A DNA stretch of 64,000 bases from Micrasema longulum (lineage: Eukaryota > Arthropoda > Insecta > Trichoptera > Brachycentridae), in NCBI GenBank assembly GCA_022494885.1, contig JAGVSM010003536.1, positions 86,957 to 150,956 on the forward strand, written 5' to 3'. Of the stretch, positions 34,110-44,400 are shown one piece after another. Below the pieces are notes generated by a model, which made no database searches, was not told the DNA's origin, and was given only the letters and a program-made list of their open reading frames with translations. The position numbers were made by a program, and so were the translations under genes. Every line of letters starts with the position of its first letter. Position 1 is the stretch's first letter.

Positions 34110-34310
34110 ACTTCTTTTTCCACATATGCTCCTAAGTGAAGCATGTGAACATCACTAGACGCCTCCACGCGACCCCATCGCCAGGCGGCACTTTTGCCTC
34201 CTCCCACGTCAATCCTGCGTCCTTTAGTTTTGGTCCAATGTCCAAGCCAGGTCCATGGTCCAAGCCAGGTCCACCGATGTACCCTCAAAACGATCAAAGG
34301 AAAGTGCTGC
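34110..34310 (-). mobile_element. Non-LTR retrotransposon ORF end with a small tandem repeat
   Basis: In one minus frame DAGLTWEEAKVPPGDGVAWR then RLVMFTCFT resembles the 'EAGLTW..A..DR..WR' C-terminus of LINE pol proteins. Just before it an 18-bp unit (ccaagccaggtccatggt) is repeated twice (34235-34272). Confidence 0.5.
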
Positions 34311-34769
34311 GTCTGTTCTTAGGCATCAGTATTAATAATGAAATCAAACATTTCGATTGAATATTTTCTGCAAACACTTACTCTTAAAACTCAGAAGTTT
34401 TGAGTTTTGGTAATGTGCCTGAATTCGTACCCATGCATATAGCAGAACTGGCATGTGTTTTTTTTTTTTAATCACTTTTATATTATACATTTTTAATGAT
34501 ATGAAAAGTAATACATATCTATAGCAAAAAGACTAAGTGAAGCGCCACAATGTGAATTTTGCAGGAGAGTCGAGTCAATTAAAGATTTTTTTTTAAATGG
34601 ACATTTTATATTGAATCAATTCCAAAACAATGTAGAAACAGGTGTCATGAAAAGTTTTTAGAGCTATGTACGATAGATACAACCCAATTTTGGCCCATTC
34701 TGCTACTGTTGATACATATTGTAATTTCAACAATTTGTTTCTTACATTACTGAATAACATTGTTTATAT

Positions 34770-34835
34770 CCATCGGCACGGGACACCCCAGTGAGAGAAC
34801 ATTATCTTTTATGTACAAAAAATAATACATAAATT
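34770..34835 (+). mobile_element. LINE 3'-end fragment
   Basis: cggcacgggacaccccagtg followed by agagaacattat repeats the 3' end seen at 9520-9560. Only the terminal piece is present. Confidence 0.5.
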
Positions 34836-35224
34836 GTGAAAGAACGATAAAAAAAATTATATAATGATTTTAACAATGTTACTCATATTACTGAAAAATT
34901 GCGTGTTATGTGAGTTAATTAATAGAAATTAAAATAGATCGCATCCGCTGGTACATATTGAAGTGCTACATATACAAATACATATTTAAATGTCTCCGAG
35001 ACCAAAAACTATTGTTTAAATACATTTAATTTTCGATTGCTAGAAGCCAACAATTCTAAAAATACTTAAGAGGACATCGCCCGGGTGTGGTAAAATATAT
35101 TTTGTCAAAATGGTTCCATACTACTAACGCATGCAATCACAATTTTTGAACACACACAGTTTCGCGTCGCACCGAGGATCGCACGGATATTTACCCGGCA
35201 AATGAATTATATCTAACTACTACT

Positions 35225-35625
35225 ACTACTACCATCACGCAATTTCCTTGTAGGGGTAGGCAGAGAGAATGGACCGCCACACACGTCTATCCTGGCATAC
35301 AATCCCAGCTTCTTCCACATTCATACATCTTGTCATACATGCCCTTCGGTTCGGTCTGCTTTTGACATGACCAGACTTAAGATTTTGGTTTATCTGATCA
35401 TGCCACGTCTTCCTTGGTTGTCCTCGTCTCACGTTGTCAATCATTTTCGCCATATATTCTTGTTTTACCATTCTTTCGTCGTCCATTCCTTCTACGTGAC
35501 CAAACCATCTCAGAGACCCTTTCTTAATCTTATCAATTATACTTGACTCAGATTTACACTCTCGCCTGATTTCATCATTCGTAACCCTGTCATAATTATT
35601 TCTTACTCAGAATGAAATTGGATTA
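35225..35625 (-). mobile_element. Non-LTR retrotransposon ORF end
   Basis: The minus frame runs from VTNDEIRRECKSESSIIDKI through RWFGHVEGMDDERMVKQEYM, RRGQPRKTWHDQIN and ends QDRRVWRSILSAYPYKEIA. RWFGHV..M, RGRPRKTW and QDR..WR are standard C-terminal motifs of Jockey/RTE-type pol. Open for about 125 residues, with no upstream reverse-transcriptase core. Confidence 0.8.
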
Positions 35626-35629
35626 TACC

Positions 35630-36346
35630 CTCGAAATTTATCGAGTTTTCACATTTAATTACAAAAAAATGTATTTTTCAAAATAAAATCATACATAGAT
35701 TCAGTTATTGATTGACTCGTTTCTAATTTTCTTTTTATAACAGCCTATTTCTATTTAAGCACATAGATATTTTTAAGTAACAATGCGTTTTTCATTTTAA
35801 TGCATATTTAAAATGAAATTAGGCCATCATATTTACATGATTTATTTTACGATATACACACACAGGTATATAGAGAACAGTGGAACGTAAATAAATCATC
35901 GTTTGAAATCTGGCTTTTTTGTGTGAAGATCTGTATTGGATTTCTACACCTTTAAAATGGCGACAGTTTATACGATATAATGGCCCAACAAAACTTATTA
36001 CTAAAAAAATGAAATATTGAGACTTAGAAAAGATTTAACTATTACAATAAACTAAAAAAAGGCCGTACCATGTTTACAAATACATTGAATACCTCTTTGA
36101 ACGTTGGCTGTTTTCAGTGATTTCATGATCTTTGAGATTTTTTTTTATTAATTTACAACATAAAAACAAAAGATATTGAGACCTGGGAGAAAATTCAAAT
36201 TTTGACGATGTATTTTTTTTATTTTGACTAGGGCTACTGCAAGTACTTTAAATGTCCCATCAAAATATCACGTTTTCATACCTTAACATATTTTAAAAGC
36301 TTGATTTTTTTTCTGTGGTCTTTTTACATTGCTTATATTTTCTTAC
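35630..36346. other. 3' flank of the receptor; last receptor exon sought here
   Basis: I searched the minus strand for the short final exon of an odorant receptor (usually about 15-25 residues with a Ser-Tyr-Ser type motif in TM7) and found no convincing one. The rest is AT-rich DNA. Confidence 0.35.
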
Positions 36347-36502
36347 CGCTACAAAAGTAGAGTTAGATATTGGAACGAATTTTACCGCTGTGACCGCAAC
36401 TGGTTTCTGCGCTCGCATCATCATTATCATCAGTGAACGACGGAATTTTCTGTCTGTTGAGTACCAGTGGCAGTTATAAGCACTCAGGGCAAGGCCCGCA
36501 GC
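36347..36502 (-). CDS. Odorant receptor exon 4
   Basis: 156 nt. AAGLALSAYNCHWYS and KPVAVTAVKFVPIS..TFVA are the conserved IC3 region of insect odorant receptors. Acceptor ttttatag, donor gtaaga. Confidence 0.9.
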
Positions 36503-38481
36503 CTATAAAACAGAATTATTTCCATTTTACAATAATAATCAAAGGATTGATGGCAATAAACTTATGTATTTCATAATACTCCAACGGTAAGAATAATCCA
36601 TACTAATATTAACGCGAAAGTATGTTTGTCTGCTTGTTTGTGTTTCCTTCATGTCGCAACGGAGCAATTGATCGACTTGATTTTTTGCATAAGGCTGCAT
36701 AGCTGGAGAGCTGAGAAGTGAAATATTACTCCCTCTTTGTGGAAAATAAATTCTTAATGGAAAATGTATTAATATGAAAATAGAATAACCATTATATGTT
36801 TAATGGATTGTTGTTTTTTTGTATAACAGTAGTTAGAGAACCGGCAATCGATACAGGCTACTTTTTCCATCAGGAAAGTTCTTATTGTTCTTACTTTTCT
36901 AATTAATTAACTAATAGTTAATAAATTAGTAATCAAAAGGCAGAAAAAAGTATCCGTCATTTTATTTCAAACATAAAAAAAACTTCGATTTAACACAGAA
37001 ACATCAAAATATCTGAAGAATCAACCCTGTTTTTCTTCCATTATTAATTTCTCTGTAATTATTTTCTTTTGTACGTGACCGATTAAGAATAATGGTGTCT
37101 TCTGATATCAGTCACAGACTGTCACCGGTTATATAAAAGATGTATAGAGAACTTATGTAAATCTTTATGTTTTTCTACCTGCAAAGTCAACTCATTCCCT
37201 GCGTAGCATTGCAGTAATAATTCACTGACCAATGTAAAAAATAATGCAATGGCTGTCCCACATCGAATAGAAATCAGGTCATTCTGAAACAGCAATTATA
37301 AAAACAATTAACAAAGATAAATCAAACTCTGTATATATTTGGAATCATCTTAATTACTCTTACTTCTGATATTTGTATCATCACGTGACAAATCACATTC
37401 AAATTATTCACAACGTGACTTAAAAATCCAATGTTGTAAATGTTCTCAAATGTTTCCACGCACCTGAAATCATTTTACATTAATAAATTATTATATTTAC
37501 ACATGTAGTTTCTTTCTTCGTATGATTTAGAAACCTGAAAGGAAGCATATCATCTTTGACTTACTCTAGAAGAGATATATGATGCTGAATACATTCCTTC
37601 AAACAACTGCCCATCTCTTTATTTATTTCATCTTCTGTGAATTCATTATCATAACCTTCTTCTAAATAATTTGGTGGAGCTGATCCTTTCTCAAATAACT
37701 CATACACATTTTCACCTTTGTTTGTATGTTTTTTGGATTTTAACCGCATAAACGTGATGTGTTTTATGTTCTCTAAAAAGTACCTCAAATTGGCAAATTT
37801 ACCAGCGAAGTGAACCATGATAGTGTTTATGAAGGTGTTTATCAAAACAACCGTATTTCCATACCACTGAATACCCAAAATTTGGTAAATGAATGCCAAT
37901 GCGTAAACGTAGTCTGATGTGATTTTAAATGGAACGTGCACGGGCATGGGAAGAATTCTGTCCGACGGACTGAATTCTAATGTCCCATTTTTGGCATCAA
38001 ACTGTGTTTGAGACCAAAAGGCTTTTATAGTTCCTCCAACTACCATGCCAAGCACTGTCAGATTGGCAAAAGATAAAACTGACAGTGTAAGTTGTCGGCT
38101 TACCTGCACAGTTTTCTTGCTTATTTTTTCATTTTGTGGAAATTTGCACAAATCATACTCGATGGAGTAAATTATTTTCTGTATTGTTTTATTGTGAAAT
38201 AGCACAATGTAAAGTTTTACAAAAGAAGATATAAATGTAATGCTGAATGAGAGATTCAGCATTAAGCGATCTAGGTCCTTGTAAATATAAGGGACTTCCA
38301 TCCATAATGCGATTGTAAATAAAAATACCCAAAATCCGAGTTGAACAACCGAATAAACAATGTACCAGGGCTTTGAAAAATTGCGGAAAACTTTTTCTGC
38401 GGGATCGTGAAAATATCCCAGACCGATAAATCGTAATAAAGAATAATGGAAAGGAAAATATTTGGAATTACTTTTACTCAT
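36347..38481 (-). CDS. Odorant receptor (7tm_6 family), 3' end not found
   Basis: Four exons in transcript order: 38481-37565, 37463-37364, 37283-37179 and 36502-36347, with phases 2, 0, 0, 0, giving about 426 residues. Insect odorant receptors are ligand-gated cation channels made with the co-receptor Orco in olfactory neuron membranes, with the N-terminus inside. Seen: no signal peptide; hydrophobic segments at about 39-61, 73-95 and 131-152, further ones around 200-240, and one in exon 3 (TAIALFFTLVSELLLQCYAG). Exon 4 carries SAYNCHWYSTDRKFRRSL and MMIMMRAQKPVAVTA, the hallmark intracellular loop of the family. The start at MSKSNSKYFP is the first ATG in frame; the frame is open upstream only by non-ATG codons. 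The final TM7 exon is missing: it may lie undetected downstream, or translation may read past the 36346 donor for about 20 residues to a stop. Ligand unknown. Confidence 0.9.
36597..36720 (+). repeat. Lepidopteran-style dispersed repeat in the receptor intron
   Basis: taatccatactaatattaac, gcgaaagtatgtttgtctgc and cttcatgtcgcaacggagca form a phrase I know as a very common interspersed repeat in moth and butterfly genomes, probably a retroelement or Helitron end. It sits in the intron between receptor exons 3 and 4. Confidence 0.5.
37179..37283 (-). CDS. Odorant receptor exon 3
   Basis: 105 nt, phase 0 on both sides; one hydrophobic helix ending QCYAGNELTLQ, the expected conserved segment before TM6 of the receptor family. 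Acceptor gtttcag, donor gtagaa. Confidence 0.9.
37364..37463 (-). CDS. Odorant receptor exon 2
   Basis: Encodes CVETFENIYNIGFLSHVVNN and an NVICHVMIQISE end. Acceptor tttcag, donor gtaaga. It forms the cytoplasmic stretch before TM5. Confidence 0.85.
37565..38481 (-). CDS. Odorant receptor exon 1
   Basis: A single 917-nt exon for residues 1-305, covering the first four membrane segments and the second extracellular loop (MPVHVPFKITSDYVYALAFI). It is unusually long for the first exon of this family. Donor gtaagt, phase 2. Confidence 0.9.
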
Positions 38482-38970
38482 TTTTATACAAGTAAATATT
38501 ATGTCGCATCTGATTAGAAAATTTATTTCTTCTTGACAGTTAATTTGAGTAAAAAGTGTAACGGACAACCACTATAATGTCTTTTATATGCAATTTGAAT
38601 CCTATGACCTTTTCACTCGTTAAATTTGTTATGACATGAAATGAAATGTTTCTTATAAAGTTTTGCTTATAGTGCAGTTATGAAACTTACTTTCTTTTGC
38701 ATGCCTTTATAAAAGTTTATTTTATTCCCTCCCCCTTCGAATGGCCCACCAGAGAGGAATCGGGTTTCCATCAATATTTATAATATAATAAATTTATTTA
38801 GAAAGAAAAATTATACACTACAAATTGGATGGCTCAGTTCCATAGAGCGATAACTAAAAAAAAATGTTTTTAGTTATATTATTCATTATATTCAAAAATA
38901 CTTCCTTCCAATTCTACAAAGAGGTAAAACTCTAAAAAACAATTGGTTTTATCTTATTAGATGATGAAGT
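38482..38970. other. 5' flank of the receptor
   Basis: The promoter of the odorant receptor should lie here. I see no unambiguous core element and no repeat. Confidence 0.4.
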
Positions 38971-38971
38971 T

Positions 38972-39393
38972 GTAAGGCCGGTATCACTGCGGTGGCAGAT
39001 GCGGCATTGTATTCAGGGGGGTAGCCAAGGTCCAAATAGTCCAGAGTCGAAAAGCCAGTACCAATGAATATACATAATCTAAGTCCAGGTAGAGGTCCGG
39101 GTTGAAGCAAAGTCAGGATGCAGAGAGACGAGGTGTAGAATAAAAACCAGTAGTAGTGTTGAAGTCCGACTGATTTATTATTTGGCTCTGCACCCTATTT
39201 GTACAAAAAATCATCTGCGCAAATCACCCTGCCTGGCCAATAGCGAGTGTAGGCAGGCCGGCCAATCACGCCGCAGGAGAGGGAGAGCAAGCGCCTTCGC
39301 ACGCTCTCTCGGTCTCTATCTCGCCCTCTCGTATGAGGGCATCCCCACCCCGCTACCTGACCGCATTAAGACGCCAACCGCGCGATGTTAAAC
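38972..39393 (-). mobile_element. Possible solo LTR
   Basis: A GC-rich block of about 420 bp that on the minus strand begins tgtttaacatcgcgcggttg and ends ataccggccttaca (TG...CA). An aataaatcagtcggacttca segment in the middle could hold the polyadenylation signal of an LTR. I found no clear target duplication and no second LTR. The plus open frame 39182-39391 is a composition artefact. Confidence 0.4.
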
Positions 39394-39824
39394 ATAATAT
39401 GTAACATATCATGTGATATGGCATACTACAATGAGACAAATTTAGTTGACAGTTCAAAACAGTTTATTTTGTATACCTAATAATACCTATTATTAATACC
39501 TATTATAATATTTCTACGTGCCTTGATATGGTTTATACCATTTCCAGAAGTAACAAATAAGAGTCTTTATTGAGGGGACAGCACTTTGCTTACACATACC
39601 GACTTCTCTTTTCTAATTAAGTACTTAAAGACCTTAGTAAAAGGCTGCTGGGCTTCAAAACATATGCTGTTATGTCTGCAACAATATATACCTTATTACA
39701 CTAATTATTGTTAAATTAATATGATGTACATAAATAAAACATGTAGGTAAGTATTCATTTTAATTTATTGTCATAATTATTTTTTTTGATATCTTCCTCA
39801 TTTTTTACAATCTCTAGCTAATGA

Positions 39825-40225
39825 GGAACTTGAGCCCTACGGGATTAATTGGATACAACAAATGTTTTCTTGTGCGCGGTAAAAATTGGAGCATTAAATT
39901 GTAGAGCAAAATTTCCTGAAAATGTATGAAAAAATTAATAAAAACGAACTACTTTGAATGATGCCACTGGTTCATATGAATCAACCTATAATATGACAGT
40001 TATGGAAGACTTCTGATTTGCTTGCCGTGGATGGACCAATGGGATGAACTGATTGAGAATAACCGGAAAAGAACCTCTGACGTCACATGCGTTATTTCAT
40101 TTCATTTTTGAGTTATTTCAGAAATACAAAATTTAAAAAATCGTAGCGTTGATAGTACGAGATATAAAAATTGAAAAGAATTTTTTTTGGCTTAGTTTAA
40201 TAGTCTATTAACTAATAATTTATTT
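39825..40225 (+). mobile_element. Family 'cccgtagggc' repeat, copy 3 (most complete)
   Basis: Starts gaggaacttgagccctacgg, then cttgtgcgcggtaaaaattg, aacgaactactttgaatgat, a perfect tgacgtca core at about 40079-40086, atcgtagcgttgatagtacg, and ends ttagtttaatagtctattaa. About 400 bp. No TIR and no coding frame. Confidence 0.8.
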
Positions 40226-41256
40226 TTTAAAAAACACTGATCTTCCTCGTTGAAAGATTCAAATCCATTTTTGCTAATTTTTGGTTGAATGGAATATACT
40301 GCTTATTAACAAATACTTGCAGATATTTTACTAATAAAAGAATAAGTAAAAAAAAAATATTATTGCATTTGAATTTTAAACCATATTTATAATATTCGTG
40401 TGTATTTCTCTTTTTCTGAATAACTAATAATCAATGAAGAATTTATTCTTTCAATTCTTTCATGAAATGTGGGCATTTCTGTCAATGGATATTCTTAATC
40501 CAAGCCCGTAGTGTTATTAAAAAAACCTCACTTTTTACTACTTACCTACAAGTTTATTTGAAGAAAATAATACAGTGTACTTTTGTTGATCCCTATAATC
40601 ACCCTCCCTATTTTTTTTTCATTAATTATTCACCCACATAATGTTATGTTAGCTTTATGTATCTACTTGTCGAAATGATTTACTAATTCTTTTTGTTAAA
40701 ATGACATATTTAGTAGATAGTGTATTCATTTAATAGACTACGTACATAAATATAATATGCACTGTTCTCAATCTGGGATCTTTATTATAGTAATTATTGT
40801 GTAATTTGATAGCAAAAATATTTAGTGTCGCTTTTATTTTGAAATAAATTTCATATCTGATATTAGGATTCTTTAAATTAACATTTTCCACATTATTTCC
40901 GAAATTTATAGGATTGATAATTGATATGCTATGAAACATGAACTACGTATTTGAATATGAAGTGTATGTGTCATCAATATTTTTGTTGCTGTTTTTCAAT
41001 CAATATTTTATTTTAAAATCTACATGCGCCAATTTTTGGAGGATATTAAAAAGTTGTCAATTATGTGTAGGTAAATTTGAAGATCTGATTAAAACTTTAA
41101 AAACAGTAAGAGATGTAAGAAAACCACTCGATCAAAATTGCATTAAAAAATAAATATTTTTATTGGATTGTTTATGATAATTAAGTTTCCGTAATAGTCA
41201 CAAAAAAAGTTATTACTTAGTTTTCTAATTATTTTTTTTATTTGCATTTAACATCT
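40226..41256. other. Intergenic between receptor and GH31 copy A
   Basis: AT-rich; no supported gene or repeat. The small open frames at 40730-40939 (minus) and 40938-41153 (plus) abut but show no domain or conserved pattern. Confidence 0.45.
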
Positions 41257-41453
41257 TTAACTATTTTTAGTTATTCTAATAAAGTATGGTAGAGTATCTA
41301 AGGGCGCCGAGTAGTTATACAGCCAGGTATTTCCATTATATATTTGGTTTGTCTCTGGTGCTAACCACACTCCTCTTGGCAGATAGATATCCCTTGTTAC
41401 AGCATGTTCCTCTAAAATTGGGGCTGCCAGAATGTTTTCTGCCAGAAGGTATT
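41257..41453 (-). CDS. GH31 copy A exon 9 with stop
   Basis: EYLLAENILAAPILEEHAVT then RDIYLPRGVWL and LDTLPYFIRI, the beta-sandwich that follows the GH31 barrel. Three residues longer at the C-terminus than copy B. Confidence 0.9.
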
Positions 41454-44400
41454 CTGAAATAACAATGTTTTTAAAATATTTAATCACTTCATCGAACAAA
41501 ATATCCCCTTCGAAAGAAATATTTCACATAAATTAGGATAATTATTGTCAATAATTTTCAACCATATAATTATGATGTCAAATGACTAAATTACTAAATT
41601 ACTAAATTGTGTAAAGTCACAAAAATAAATTTAACATGCTGACCGGTTTCAGAACATAGCCTTATTAACAAAAATAAATAAATGTTTTAGGCCTTGAATA
41701 GGGAACAATGGTGTTCTAAAATTTATTTTAATGATTTAACTCGAATTTACCTTGTCAAATTTTAAACATGGAAAATTACAACCTTAGTGCTTCAAATATT
41801 AATAATTTTAGATATGTCATTTAGTGTTCCTCTTGGAAATGATGGATTGAAATGTTAATGAAGTTATAAAATATGATGAAACCAAATGTAAATGATGTTT
41901 GGCAAAATGATAAAACTAGACAAATTTGATATTACAATAAACCCTTATTGATATAAGACACAAATATTTTAATATTGAACTTAACAATAGTTGGATAGTA
42001 ATAATAATGATTATATTAAAAGTTAATAATGTTTTTCAAATAGCAAATATCTTACCATCCCAAATTGGATGTGCCTCTGTATTATGAGGGTCTATCCACC
42101 AAATAGGGGTATTAACTGGAGATCCATTCTTTACTGCTTCTTTGAAGGCTTCCGTTATTACATCTGCATATTTTGCGTGTAGTTCAGTGTACTTTCTGGA
42201 TATTTTTATAGTCTGAAAATGTTATCATATTAAATTACACCATTCTGTGGCATTAAGGTAAAGAGATACATGTCACTTACATTTTTAAAAATGAGTTAAG
42301 TATAGGTACAGTTCCATTCTTAAAGGTCTGCGGAAGATTGGGTGAAGAGATAAAAACTAGAAAAATATTATTTATTTCACATATTTTTTTTTTTACTATT
42401 TATTTGTCCACAAACAATCCACTCATAAATAAATAAACCAAATACTCACTTTTTTATATTTCCGCAGAAAGCTGCTTTTTCTGCAATCTGTTTATTATTA
42501 TGAATACTACTTATCCTTCGTACATAATACATACGTTGATTGGTTAATATTAGTAAATAGTGATTCCTGGTTATTTTCAAAGTTTATGAATTAAAATTAT
42601 GTCATTTCTCTTCATAATTCTATTTTATTAAATGGAATGTCAACCCATTGCTTGATAATAATGAAACATTTTTGTCATTTGTAACAATTTTCTGTTCAAA
42701 TTTAGTAACCTAATTCAGCGATAAGTAGATATCATTAAGCTTAAAATTACGATAAACGTAAAAATTTACATAAATTATTGTCATCTGACTGGAAATCGAA
42801 TATGGATCTCTGCGTGTGTCAGGCAAGCGTCAGCCACTAGTCTAAGGGGGCCGCTATTTGGTTCAATAAAAAAAAAAACAACTTGCATGTTTAGCAAAAT
42901 TATGTAATGAAAAATGGTAGGGAAATTTGAATCCATTCCCCCTTTCTCTTATCACAGGACATCACTAGAACAATGAATCTACCGAAATCTACAGATATAC
43001 TTTTCTTTATCTTCAAAATTGTTGCATGATGGAGGTTGGCAACGCTAAGTATGATATAAAAAATATTAAAGAACAGAATAGTTCATAACAAATAAATATT
43101 AAAACAGTTGTTTTATAATTTTTCATACCTCTTCATCATAATCCCAAGGGACATAAGAATATTGAAGGCTTGGCATAAACACATTAGCTTGCAACCATCT
43201 GATAAAGAGTTCTTTGGAAGGTCGTTCATTGTATCCATTCCCTCCAATCATATCGGGCAGAACAAATGGATAACCGTTCAGGTTCATTTGGAGTAATGTG
43301 GTTATTAGAGTTGGCAGTCCGTTGTTAAATGTCCACAGGGTATCCTTATCTATCATCCTCACATAAATTGGTAACTGCTGGGTTCTGAATAAATTAAGAG
43401 AGAAATATATAAAGTATTATCTTTATTCATAATCTAAGCATTAGAACGGATTTCACTGCAGTCAAAATCGAATCTGATGTTTATTCGCGTTCTTAGCTCG
43501 AAACTTAGTCATTCTGGTTTTACACTTGACACCTTGCGAAATGTTTAACCCTCCCGTGCCTAAGGGTGCTATCTAGAGTCCCCTGGGTAGCACCCCACAA
43601 CTCACTACTGCATTCCTTCCGTGCGCTTTAAACGTTGACCCCAATTGTAACTGGTATAAGAAATATATAAATTTAAAAAGTGTTTTCAAGCCTTACCTAG
43701 TAAGTGAAATAATTCTTTAGGATGAATCTCACCCACTTCAAGAAAGGTTTCAGCTCTTTTACATCAGAAAACTAAATAGAAGAATTGAGGGAATGCCGAT
43801 GTTTTGGCAGAATGGTGAATTTTCCACAATCTGAAACCAGCCAATGACAGGTCATAAGCCTGGTAAATGCCTAGATTTTTATATACCCCTCTCAAAAATG
43901 TTTTCCCCCTCTGTTGCAACAAATTTAGTGTTTAACTACTTAATTGTGCAATATACATGTTTAAATTAAGCATTGGTTATAGATACTAACTGTTGTCCAG
44001 TGCGAACCTCTACCATTGGCCCAAACTGAGCGCACGTTCTTACGTAACTTGATGTTATAAGTCCAGGCTGTAAGTTTATATCTCCTTTCTGTATGGGAAT
44101 CTGGAAAAATTTGATAATTGCTGAGTGAAAATGTTTTTTTTAAATCGAATCATTGTTGAAATATGTATTTTATCCCAATTTATCCCATTATTTCAATGAA
44201 TATATTTTATGTTATTTGTTATTATTATAATAAAATGCAGAAAGGCTCAAAAGCACACAACAATCCATGGAGAGGTCCATGCTCGGTAGCCTAAGAGATA
44301 GAATAACAAATTATGATATTAGGCCCAGAACCAGAGTGGAGGATATCATGGATCGTGTAGCGAAGTTAAAGTGGCAATGGGCAGGACATATCGCAAGGCC

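Noticed and set aside
34136..34360. Plus-strand frame with a Gly/Pro-rich repeat (SKPGPWSKPGP)
   Set aside because: The minus strand has a recognisable LINE ORF end here; the repeat is an 18-bp tandem duplication.
38479..38568. Upstream extension of the odorant receptor frame
   Set aside because: It has no ATG before MSKSNSKYFP; the extra 29 codons have no receptor-like character.
39182..39391. Open frame of 69 codons
   Set aside because: It is inside a putative LTR and follows its GC-rich composition.
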